This document shows, piece by piece, positions 47,675 to 54,605 of a stretch of 64,000 nucleotides of DNA. Every line of letters starts with the position of its first letter. The first letter of the stretch is position 1. Below the pieces are notes generated by a model, which saw only the letters and a program-made list of their open reading frames with translations, made no database searches and was not told the DNA's origin. The DNA is from Pyxidicoccus sp. MSG2 (lineage in GTDB: Bacteria; Myxococcota; Myxococcia; Myxococcales; Myxococcaceae), in assembly GCF_026626705.1 (NCBI RefSeq), contig NZ_JAPNKC010000001.1:8946001-9010000 (forward strand). The letters run 5' to 3'. Both the position numbers and the translations under genes were made by a program.

Positions 47675-50431
47675 ATGAACGCCAGACGCCGTCTCCAGAC
47701 CCGCCGGCCCCGTGTCGTCACGGGCGCCCTCGTCCTGCTCTCCCTGCTGCTGGGGGCGTGCACCACGCTGCCTACCCGGGGGCAGGTGATGATGCGCGAC
47801 GTGTCCTTCCCGCTGCGCGACTTCCGCATGCCCTCGGGGCTGCGCGTGGTGGTGGAGGAGGACCGCCGCTCGCCGGTGGTGGCGGTGGTGGCCGTCGTCG
47901 GCGTGGGCGGCTCCAGCGACCCGAGCGGCAAGGAGGGACTGGCGCACGTGGTGGAGCACCTGACCTTCCGCTCCCGCCACGCGGGCGGCCCATCCATCCA
48001 GACGCGGCTTGAGGCGGCGGGCGTGGGCCACTCCAACGCCTCCACCAGCCTGGACTACACGGCCTACGAGGCGCTCGCGTCTCGCGAGGCCCTGCCCGCG
48101 CTGCTGAAGATGCACGGCCAGTGGCTGGCCTCGCCCGTCGCGGGCATCACCCCGGAGGTGTTCGCGGTGGAGCGCGAAGTGGTGCGCAACGAATTGCGCC
48201 AGCGCAATGAGACGGGCTACGTGGGGCAGGTCTTCAGTTGGATGCACGCGGCCTCCTATCCGGCGAGCCACCCCTACGCGCGGCCCCTCATCGGCACGCA
48301 CCCGACGCTGACCGCGCTCACGCTGGCGGACGCGCAGCGCTTTGCACGCGCCCACTACCGTCCGGACAACGTGACGCTGGTCATCTCCGGTGACGTGGAC
48401 CTCGCCGCCGTGGAGCCGCTGCTGCGCGAGAGTCTTCCCGCCGAGTGGGTGGGCTCCGGCGCACCGCTGACCGTGGAGCCGCGCCTGCCCGGGAAGGTGG
48501 CCGAGCCCCCGCTCACCCCCGAGCCGAAGTCGCTGCCGGAGTACGCCGCGGCGGTGCCGTCGCCCGAGCTGTACCTGTCGTGGGTGTTGCCTCGCGGCTT
48601 CGACGAGCAAGGCGCCGTGCAGGAGTTCGTTCGCGCCAGCCTCGACCGGAACCTCTGGGGCGCGGTGCGCAGCGACGGCGACATCGCGGGCATCAGCACG
48701 GGTCTGGTGCCCGGCACGCGCGCGTCGCTGCTCGTGGTGCGGGTGCAGCTCAGCCGCGGGGACCACCCCCAGCGCTCGGCGGAGAAGGTGCTGGACATGG
48801 TCCACAAGGCCTGGTCGAACTCCGTGGAAGCCGGCGACGTCCTCGGCAATGAGGCCGACTTCCAGGCCGCGCGACGCAACGTCATCACCGGCATGGTGCT
48901 GGAGTCGGAGCACCTCCTCTCGCGCACCCTGCGCCGTGCGCTGCTCACCCACTTCACGCTCGACGTGCGCTCCTACACGCGCTCGCAGATGGCACAGATG
49001 GCGCTCGGCGGCAGCCAGGTGACGGCCTTCGCGTACACGTGGCTGCAGCGAGAGCGGGCGCGTGTCATCCTCGTGCGCCCCGGCGAGAGCGGCACGGCGG
49101 TGGCGGAGAATGGCCCCGCGCAGCTCCCGGCGCAGCCCGAGCCCGCGGTGCCTGTGGAGCACGCCACGCCGTCCATGGTGACAGCCCTCTCCGCGCCGGT
49201 GCACGTGCTCAAGCTGGACAATGGCATGGAGGTGCTGCTCGCCCCACGCCCGGGCCTGCCGGTGGTGCGGGTGGGCGCCGCGATGGGCGGCGGCTCCGCG
49301 TACGGGGCGAAGCCCGGCGTGGCGGACCTGGCCGGCTATGGCTCGTTCCGCGAGTCGTGGTTCGAGGGCCGTCCCAGCGACTGGGGCCTGTGGGATTCCA
49401 CGTCGCTCCAGAGAGACCATGTCCGCGTCGAGCTGTCCGGCACCGCCGGCAACGTGGGCAACATGCTGGCGATGCTCGCCGAGCAGCTCTCCTCCATGCG
49501 CACGTCCGAGGACGTCGTACGCTTCCTGCGGGAGCAGGTCCTGCCGTGGCGCGACGCCGTGGATGGCCGCCCCGAGGTGCAGGCCCACCGCGCCCTGCTG
49601 AGCGCGCTCTATGGCACGCACCCCTACGCGCACGAGGCGACGGGCGCGGAGATGGCCCAGGTGTCCTGGTCCGACGCCCAGGACTGGATTGAAGACGTGT
49701 ACCGGCCCGGCAACACGGTGGTCGTCATCGCCGGCGAGTTCGACGTGAAGGAAGTGGAAGTCCTGGCGCGCAAGTACCTCGGCGGATGGAGCCGGGGGAC
49801 GCCTCAGCCGGTGGATCTGGCGGCGGCACCGGCACTGCCCGCGGCCTCCGTGCGCCCCAACACCCTGCTCACCCCGCGTCCGGGAGCCACCCAGGGGCAG
49901 GTCCACGTGGCGTGCCGGCTGCCGGCGGCCACGCCCGAGGCCGAGGCGCGCTACTCGATGATGGCGGAGTTGATGGAGGTGCAGGCCTGGCACGACATGC
50001 GCTCCCAGCGCGGCGCGTCCTACGGCTTCCAGTCCAGCACCTGGCTGGGGCGGGGCGGAGCGGCGCACCTGATGGTGGAGGGCATGGTGGACGCGCGGCG
50101 CATGAGCGAGGGCGTGGGCTCGGTGCGCCAGGCCATCGCCGCGTTCGCGAAGACGGTGTCGGCGCGTGATTTGGAGCAGGCCCGCTCGAGGCTGCTCGCG
50201 CGGCAGGCGGTGTCCTTCATCTCCACGTCGGCCTGGGTGGACGCGCTGCTGGACACGCGCGTGCGGGGCTTCACGCCCGACGCGCTGGCGCAGCGGCCCG
50301 CGCACCTCCAGGCGGTGACGTCCGAGGCGCTCCAGCGCGAGTTCGCCGGCTGCCTCGAGCGACTGGTGGTGGCCGTCACGGCCGACGAGGGCCCGGGGCG
50401 CGCCGCGCTCCAGGCCCTGTCGCAGCCGTAG
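47675..50431 (+). CDS. M16-family metallopeptidase, double-domain lipoprotein
   Basis: 918 residues from ATG 47675 with CGGAG six bases upstream. A lipoprotein signal ends at C29 (SLLLGAC). The first M16 half has the inverted zinc motif HVVEH near 91-95 and the downstream Glu in VEREVVRNELRQR near 165, so it is catalytic. The second half (about 500-910) has the same fold (VLKLDNGMEVLLAPRPGLPV) but no HxxEH motif (the equivalent region reads LAGYGSF), so it is a non-catalytic partner, as in pitrilysin-type enzymes. It should degrade peptides in the periplasm or at the cell surface. Confidence 0.92.
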   Translation: MNARRRLQTRRPRVVTGALVLLSLLLGACTTLPTRGQVMMRDVSFPLRDFRMPSGLRVVVEEDRRSPVVAVVAVVGVGGSSDPSGKEGLAHVVEHLTFRSRHAGGPSIQTRLEAAGVGHSNASTSLDYTAYEALASREALPALLKMHGQWLASPVAGITPEVFAVEREVVRNELRQRNETGYVGQVFSWMHAASYPASHPYARPLIGTHPTLTALTLADAQRFARAHYRPDNVTLVISGDVDLAAVEPLLRESLPAEWVGSGAPLTVEPRLPGKVAEPPLTPEPKSLPEYAAAVPSPELYLSWVLPRGFDEQGAVQEFVRASLDRNLWGAVRSDGDIAGISTGLVPGTRASLLVVRVQLSRGDHPQRSAEKVLDMVHKAWSNSVEAGDVLGNEADFQAARRNVITGMVLESEHLLSRTLRRALLTHFTLDVRSYTRSQMAQMALGGSQVTAFAYTWLQRERARVILVRPGESGTAVAENGPAQLPAQPEPAVPVEHATPSMVTALSAPVHVLKLDNGMEVLLAPRPGLPVVRVGAAMGGGSAYGAKPGVADLAGYGSFRESWFEGRPSDWGLWDSTSLQRDHVRVELSGTAGNVGNMLAMLAEQLSSMRTSEDVVRFLREQVLPWRDAVDGRPEVQAHRALLSALYGTHPYAHEATGAEMAQVSWSDAQDWIEDVYRPGNTVVVIAGEFDVKEVEVLARKYLGGWSRGTPQPVDLAAAPALPAASVRPNTLLTPRPGATQGQVHVACRLPAATPEAEARYSMMAELMEVQAWHDMRSQRGASYGFQSSTWLGRGGAAHLMVEGMVDARRMSEGVGSVRQAIAAFAKTVSARDLEQARSRLLARQAVSFISTSAWVDALLDTRVRGFTPDALAQRPAHLQAVTSEALQREFAGCLERLVVAVTADEGPGRAALQALSQP

Positions 50432-50558
50432 CCACCGCCGCGCCCGCCTCCTCGCCTGGTGTCCGCTCATCCTGGCGAGGGGGTGAGCGGGCGGCCGCCA
50501 TGCCTTGGAGGACTGCCTACCTTCCCGCCAACGAGGAATCCTCAGGAGGGCTGGCCGC

Positions 50559-51431
50559 ATGAGATGGCAGGGGGGACGTCGCAGCTCGAACATCGAGGAC
50601 CGGCGGGGGAGTGGGCTGGGCCGTCCGCTGGCGGTGGGCGGTGGGGCCGCCTCCATCGTGGTGGCCCTGCTGGTGATGCTGCTCGGCGGAGACCCCTCGG
50701 ACGTGCTCAACGGCGGGGAGCAGGGGACGACCTCGGGCACCGGCGGCTCCGGACAGGCCGTGGACCCGAGGCAGGACCCGATGAAGGACTTCGTGGCCGT
50801 CATCCTGGCGGACACGGAGGACACCTGGCCCGGCCTCCTGAAGCCCGTGGGCGTGACGTACCAGCAGCCGCGCCTGGTGCTCTTCTCGGACATGGTGCAG
50901 TCCGCATGCGGCACGCAGGACGCCGCGGTGGGGCCCTTCTATTGCCCGCCGGACCAGCGCGTGTACCTGGACCTCCACTTCTTCGACGAGCTGGACCGCC
51001 GCTTCGGCGCCCCGGGTGACTTCGCGCAGGCCTACGTGGTGGCGCACGAGGTGGGGCACCACGTGCAGAACCTCCTGGGCATCTCCGACCAGGTCCATTC
51101 GCAGCGCAGCCGCATGTCCGAGCGCGATGCCAACGCCCTGTCCGTATTGACTGAATTGCAGGCGGACTGCTTCGCCGGCATCTGGGCCCACCACGCGCAG
51201 AAGCAGCGCAAGGTGCTGGAGGAGGGCGACGTGGAGGAAGGCCTGGGCGCGGCGACGGCCATCGGCGACGACACGCTCCAGCGCCGCGCGCGGGGCCGCG
51301 TCGTCCCCGAGTCCTTCACCCACGGCTCCTCCGCGCAGCGCGTGTACTGGTTCCGCCGCGGGCTGGAGCAGGGCACGCTGCAAGGGTGTGACACCTTCAA
51401 CGACGGCGCCGCCGGCACGCGCGGCCGCTGA
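50559..51431 (+). CDS. YpfJ-like neutral zinc metallopeptidase
   Basis: 290 residues from ATG 50559 with CAGGAGGG nine bases upstream. The start MRWQGGRRSSNIEDRRG is the conserved N-terminus of the family. One membrane helix lies near 30-50 (SIVVALLVMLLGG). The zinc site HEVGHHVQ is near 163-170, followed by ELQADCFAGIWAHHAQ near 205. FTHGSSAQRVYWFRRGLEQG at the end is also conserved. Family members are predicted zinc-dependent proteases of unknown substrate facing the periplasm. Confidence 0.92.
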   Translation: MRWQGGRRSSNIEDRRGSGLGRPLAVGGGAASIVVALLVMLLGGDPSDVLNGGEQGTTSGTGGSGQAVDPRQDPMKDFVAVILADTEDTWPGLLKPVGVTYQQPRLVLFSDMVQSACGTQDAAVGPFYCPPDQRVYLDLHFFDELDRRFGAPGDFAQAYVVAHEVGHHVQNLLGISDQVHSQRSRMSERDANALSVLTELQADCFAGIWAHHAQKQRKVLEEGDVEEGLGAATAIGDDTLQRRARGRVVPESFTHGSSAQRVYWFRRGLEQGTLQGCDTFNDGAAGTRGR

Positions 51432-51523
51432 AGGCCCCCGGGACGGATGGCGTTTTCGTCCTCCTCCAGGCTTGAATGGTGGGCGCGGGCTTCTTGACCG
51501 CGCCCACCACGCCGGGAGGGGAC

Positions 51524-52432
51524 ATGTCAGCACCCAGGGCCCTGTTGTCCGCGGCACTCGCCGCCAGCCTCCTCTTCGCTCCCGGCGCGGACGCACGCTT
51601 CGGCAAGCGCACCTCGTCGGACTCGTCGAAGGAGGAGTCCCACGAGGCCACCGCCATCGGTGCCGACGAAGACAAGGACGACGACGACGACGACGACGAC
51701 GCGCCCTCGAAAGGACAGGGCTCCCAGTCGTCGGACTCGGACGGCGGCGGGTGCTGTGGCGGGGTGGCGCACAGCCTCGGTGAGGAAATCGTGGGGGGCC
51801 TGTTCAGGCTGCTGCTGGAGGGGCTCGTCTACGCCATCGCCACCAACGGCACGCATATGGACGCGGAGCCGGCGTCCGACCCGCCCGTGGCCCGGGAGCT
51901 CCGGCACGCCGCGCCGCTGTCCATGCGCATGGGGATGCAGGGCGCGCTGCCGGGAGAGGGCGTGAGCGTCCTGGACATGTCCTTCGGCCTGGAGGAGCGG
52001 CGCTTCGGCGTGGCGGCGAACGTGCTCCGGTTGGCACTCCCCACCGACGACGGGACGGAGGGCGTGGACCGGCTCACGCTGGTGGAGGCGCACGTGAGCC
52101 ATGTGCTGTACGTCCACCCACGGGCCCGCATCCGCGCGGAGGCGGGCGTGAGCACCGCGCGAGCGCCGGACGTCACCCTGGTGGGGCCCAGCATGGCCAT
52201 TTCCGCCGAGGCCTGCCTGCTGGGCCCGCTGGACGTGGAGGCCCGGGCGCAGCTCACGCCACTGCCCTACCGGCAGTTCGACGGCACGGCGGGCGTCGCG
52301 CTGCACCTGGGCGGCTTCGTGATGCGCGGGGGCTGGCGCGGCCTCTTCCTGGACGACCAGGGCGTGGTGGACGGCATCGCCCACCAGGACAGCCTGCACG
52401 GCCCCTACCTCGGCATGGGTCTCGCCTTCTGA
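51524..52432 (+). CDS. Secreted protein with poly-Asp tract, possible beta-barrel
   Basis: 302 residues from ATG 51524 with GGGAGGGG before it. A signal peptide ends near residue 25 (APGADA). Residues 38-70 are very acidic, with a run of eight Asp encoded by a near-perfect GAC repeat (51676-51700), followed by GGGCCGG. The C-terminal 200 residues have alternating strands (VSVLDMSFGLEERRFGVAA, LTLVEAHVSHVLYVHPRAR, ACLLGPLDVEARAQLTPLP) and end in LAF, as in outer-membrane beta-barrels. No family was recognised. The acidic run may bind calcium or other cations. Confidence 0.75.
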   Translation: MSAPRALLSAALAASLLFAPGADARFGKRTSSDSSKEESHEATAIGADEDKDDDDDDDDAPSKGQGSQSSDSDGGGCCGGVAHSLGEEIVGGLFRLLLEGLVYAIATNGTHMDAEPASDPPVARELRHAAPLSMRMGMQGALPGEGVSVLDMSFGLEERRFGVAANVLRLALPTDDGTEGVDRLTLVEAHVSHVLYVHPRARIRAEAGVSTARAPDVTLVGPSMAISAEACLLGPLDVEARAQLTPLPYRQFDGTAGVALHLGGFVMRGGWRGLFLDDQGVVDGIAHQDSLHGPYLGMGLAF

Positions 52433-52434
52433 GC

Positions 52435-52448
52435 GTCCCCCCGGGGAC
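52435..52448 (+). terminator. Possible terminator after the poly-Asp protein gene
   Basis: GTCCCC-CC-GGGGAC is a perfect inverted repeat three bases after the stop. The two-base centre means at most four or five pairs would form. Confidence 0.35.
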
Positions 52449-52477
52449 TTCGCAGGAGGGGTGCACTTTCCGTTGCC

Positions 52478-52506
52478 TTGACGGTTCGTCCGCCATAACG
52501 GATATT
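52478..52506 (+). promoter_or_regulatory. Predicted promoter of the micro-ORF/XRE-cupin operon
   Basis: TTGACG (52478-52483), 17 bases, then GATATT (52501-52506), close to housekeeping consensus. The -10 element overlaps the first half-site of the operator array, consistent with repression by the regulator encoded downstream. Confidence 0.6.
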
Positions 52507-52535
52507 CCAGTCATCCGTTTTGACGGATATCCGTC
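52497..52535. promoter_or_regulatory. Operator array of four ACGGAT half-sites
   Basis: Two inverted pairs: AACGGAT-N9-ATCCGTT (52497-52519) and the perfect 14-base palindrome GACGGATATCCGTC (52522-52535). All four half-sites share ACGGAT. The array covers and follows the -10 box of the promoter at 52478. It is likely the site of the XRE-cupin regulator or of a second factor. Confidence 0.6.
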
Positions 52536-52555
52536 CGGTAACAAAGAGGCCACCC

Positions 52556-52687
52556 ATGAGCGCAGCCGTCATCGACCTGCAGGACTTCCGCAAGAAGCGC
52601 GAGGCCGAGCAGTGTCAGATGATGCGCCCCGCGCCGGTGCGGCCCTGGATGCCCGTCTGGGTGTGGGTAGTAGTCTGGCCGGTATGA
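52556..52687 (+). CDS. 43-residue upstream ORF coupled to the XRE-cupin gene
   Basis: Begins at ATG 52556 after AAAGAGG and reads MSAAVIDLQDFRKKREAEQ, then a middle with QMMRPAPVRPW and a hydrophobic Trp/Val-rich end (MPVWVWVVVWPV). Its stop overlaps the ATG of the regulator gene (ATGA). The VIDLQDFRKKREAE start resembles the N-terminus of small proteins seen elsewhere in bacteria. It may be a small protein or a leader that couples translation of the regulator. The Trp-rich tail is unusual and would be sensitive to Trp-tRNA supply. Confidence 0.6.
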   Translation: MSAAVIDLQDFRKKREAEQCQMMRPAPVRPWMPVWVWVVVWPV

Positions 52688-53430
52688 AGTCGGTTCGGGA
52701 GAACACGGGTCGGCGGGGCTCGAGCGCCTCGGAGCGCAGGCGTCGCGAAGCGCGGGAGCCCGGAGCGGAAGCCACTCCACCCGCCGAGCCGGCGCCCCCT
52801 TCCCAGGACGCTTCTCCGGACACGGAGAAGGCGTGGTCCTACGAGGTGGCGCACCCCGATGCGGACCAGGACCTGGCGCCCGTCGTGGGGAAGAACCTGC
52901 GCCGGCTGCGCAGCCAGCGCGGCCTGTCGCTGGAGCGGCTGGCGAAGGCCTCCGGCGTCAGCCGGGCCATGCTCGGACAGATTGAGCTGGGGCAGAGCGC
53001 GCCCACCATCAACGTGCTGTGGAAGATTGCCCGCGCGTTGGACTTGCCGTTCTCCGCGCTCATCAGCATGACGGGCGGCGCGGGCACGCGGCTGATGCGG
53101 GCGCGGGAGGCCAAGCGGCTCACCTCGCACGACGGGCGCTTCGCGTCCCGGGCGCTCTTCCCGTTCGACGAGCCCCGGCGCGTGGAGTTCTACGAGCTGC
53201 AGCTCAAGGGGCACAGCGAGGAGCGCGCCGAGCCGCATCCTCCGGGCACGCTGGAGAACCTCGTCGTCACGCGGGGCACGCTGGAGATGGAGGTCGGCAC
53301 GGAGCGCCACCTGCTCGCCGCGGGTGACGCCATCCTGTTCGAGGCCGACAAGCCCCACGTCTACCGCAACGTGGGGCCGGACGACGTGCAGATGTACCTG
53401 GTGATGACGTACGCCGAGGAAGTGGGCTGA
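52684..53430 (+). CDS. XRE-cupin transcriptional regulator
   Basis: 248 residues from ATG 52684, overlapping the upstream micro-ORF. The first 60 residues are a charged, disordered stretch. Residues 65-122 are an HTH_3 domain (LRRLRSQRGLSLERLAKA, then VSRAMLGQIELGQSAPTI). Residues 170-245 are a cupin sensor (EERAEPHPPGTLENLVVTRG and AGDAILFEADKPHVYRN). The architecture is that of PuuR/SutR-type regulators, which respond to a small ligand such as an amine or sulfur compound. The operator array at 52497 suggests autoregulation. It is convergent with the Met-rich gene. Confidence 0.9.
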   Translation: MKSVRENTGRRGSSASERRRREAREPGAEATPPAEPAPPSQDASPDTEKAWSYEVAHPDADQDLAPVVGKNLRRLRSQRGLSLERLAKASGVSRAMLGQIELGQSAPTINVLWKIARALDLPFSALISMTGGAGTRLMRAREAKRLTSHDGRFASRALFPFDEPRRVEFYELQLKGHSEERAEPHPPGTLENLVVTRGTLEMEVGTERHLLAAGDAILFEADKPHVYRNVGPDDVQMYLVMTYAEEVG

Positions 53431-53440
53431 GGCGCGCGCT

Positions 53441-53908
53441 CTAGCGGGCCATGCCCATCATCATCGGCATGCCGTTGCACATCATCATCACCGGCGCGCC
53501 CATGGCCATCATGGCGTTCATGGCGTCACAGCACTCCTTCACCATCGCCATGTCCTGACCTTCCATCGGCATCATCTTGCAGACCATGCCGTCCTTGCCC
53601 ATCTCGCACGTCATCCGGACCATCATCGGCGCCATCTGACGCATCATCATGGGCATCATCATCGGCATCCCCATGCCCATGGGGTTCATGCCCATCATGG
53701 GGTTCATGCCCATCATGGGGTTCATGCCCATGCCGCCCATCATCATCGGGTTCATCGGCATGCCCATGCCGCCCATCATCATGGGGTTCATGCCCATGCC
53801 GCCCATCATCATCGGGTTCATCGGCATGCCCATCATCATCGGGTTCATGCCCATCATCGGCATGGAGGGGGCGGAGTTCGTCGGCATCGGGTTCGGGGCG
53901 GCCATCAT
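53441..53908 (-). CDS. Methionine-rich repeat protein
   Basis: 155 residues from ATG 53908 (MMAAPNPMPTNSAP) with GGAG five bases upstream. By hand count 66 residues (about 43%) are Met. Residues of roughly 17-90 are built from NPMMMGGMGM-, GMPMNPMMM- and GMNPMM-type units with Asn, Pro and Gly and almost no charge. The C-terminal 65 residues are still Met-rich but have charges and five Cys in TCEMG, MVCK, KECCD and MCNG. There is no cleavable signal, although the whole N-terminal half is hydrophobic. Methionine- and cysteine-rich sequences can bind Cu(I)/Ag(I), so a copper buffer or chaperone is one hypothesis. A methionine sink for oxidants or a hydrophobic inclusion or surface protein are others. 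The opposite strand is also open (CAT complements ATG), but the start, ribosome site and C-terminal charge favour this strand. Confidence 0.8.
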   Translation of the reverse strand: MMAAPNPMPTNSAPSMPMMGMNPMMMGMPMNPMMMGGMGMNPMMMGGMGMPMNPMMMGGMGMNPMMGMNPMMGMNPMGMGMPMMMPMMMRQMAPMMVRMTCEMGKDGMVCKMMPMEGQDMAMVKECCDAMNAMMAMGAPVMMMCNGMPMMMGMAR

Positions 53909-54221
53909 GGATGCTCCAGGTTCGGGTGCGTGGGGCGGGTGCGTACGGCAGTGCCCGTGGAATAGAGAGTCGCGTCCGCGAACGGAATGTGGCGGGAGGG
54001 CAGGCGTGCGTTTTCCTCCGAGGCAGCGGAGGACCGGCACGCCTTGACGGACGCGCTGCCGGGTCGAGCGGACGGCCCTCCGCTGGCGCGGAGGAAGTGT
54101 CGTCCGTGTCACGTCGGTGCGGGTGACGGCTTCCGACGGGATTCGGACAGCGGCCTCGTCCTCGGGTGAGGTGCTCGACGGGGACGAGCAGCGCCGGGCA
54201 TGACCTTCACCGAGGTCTGAC
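53909..54221. other. Gap between the Met-rich gene and its upstream neighbour
   Basis: 313 bases upstream of the Met-rich gene. It holds a perfect hairpin CCTCCGC-TGGC-GCGGAGG at 54077-54094 and a smaller CTCCG-AGGCAG-CGGAG near 54015, probably terminators or leader structures. No convincing gene was seen. A promoter (TTCCGT-N17-TATTCC on the minus strand around 53955-53990) is possible but weak. Confidence 0.5.
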
Positions 54222-54563
54222 TCAGGGAATCCGCCCCTTCACCTTCCACCACAGCAGCCCGATGAACGACTCCGGCAGCGGCTCGGGAGGCGTCATCGCC
54301 TCGTCTTCCGCCTCCCGCCGCGTCGCTGGAGGCAGGGCCCGCCGGGGCGCTGGCAGGGGCAGCGGCTCGGAGCTGTGCAGTCCCCGCTCCGCCCGCTCCA
54401 GCGCTTCGGAGAAGGACCTCCTCCCGGCCTCACGCGTGTCGATGGCCGACACACCGGACACCCGCTCCGGAGCATGGATGCGGGGAACGGCATCCGCGCC
54501 CTCGACACGGCGGATGCCCTTCACACCTCCGATGGGTCCTCGCGACTTCCGTCCGTAGCTCAT
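54222..54563 (-). CDS. Small protein downstream of the VIT/VWA gene, unknown function
   Basis: 113 residues from ATG 54563 with AGGAAGG eight bases upstream. The sequence is basic at the start (MSYGRKSRGPIGGVKGIRRV), disordered and Pro/Glu-rich in the middle (residues 60-95), and ends in a short hydrophobic patch and basic tail (SFIGLLWWKVKGRIP). No family was recognised. It starts 42 bases after the stop of the VIT/VWA lipoprotein gene on the same strand, so the two are probably co-transcribed. Confidence 0.7.
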   Translation of the reverse strand: MSYGRKSRGPIGGVKGIRRVEGADAVPRIHAPERVSGVSAIDTREAGRRSFSEALERAERGLHSSEPLPLPAPRRALPPATRREAEDEAMTPPEPLPESFIGLLWWKVKGRIP

Positions 54564-54605
54564 CGCGGACCTTCCTCTCCCATGTCGCGCCCGCGGCGCT
54601 CCAGC

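Noticed and set aside
53649..54047. Open frame antisense to the Met-rich gene (rich in Met, Ile, Phe, Gly)
   Set aside because: Both strands are open because ATG repeats read as CAT on the other strand. The minus strand has the ribosome site and a C-terminal part with Cys and charge, while this one runs on into non-coding sequence.
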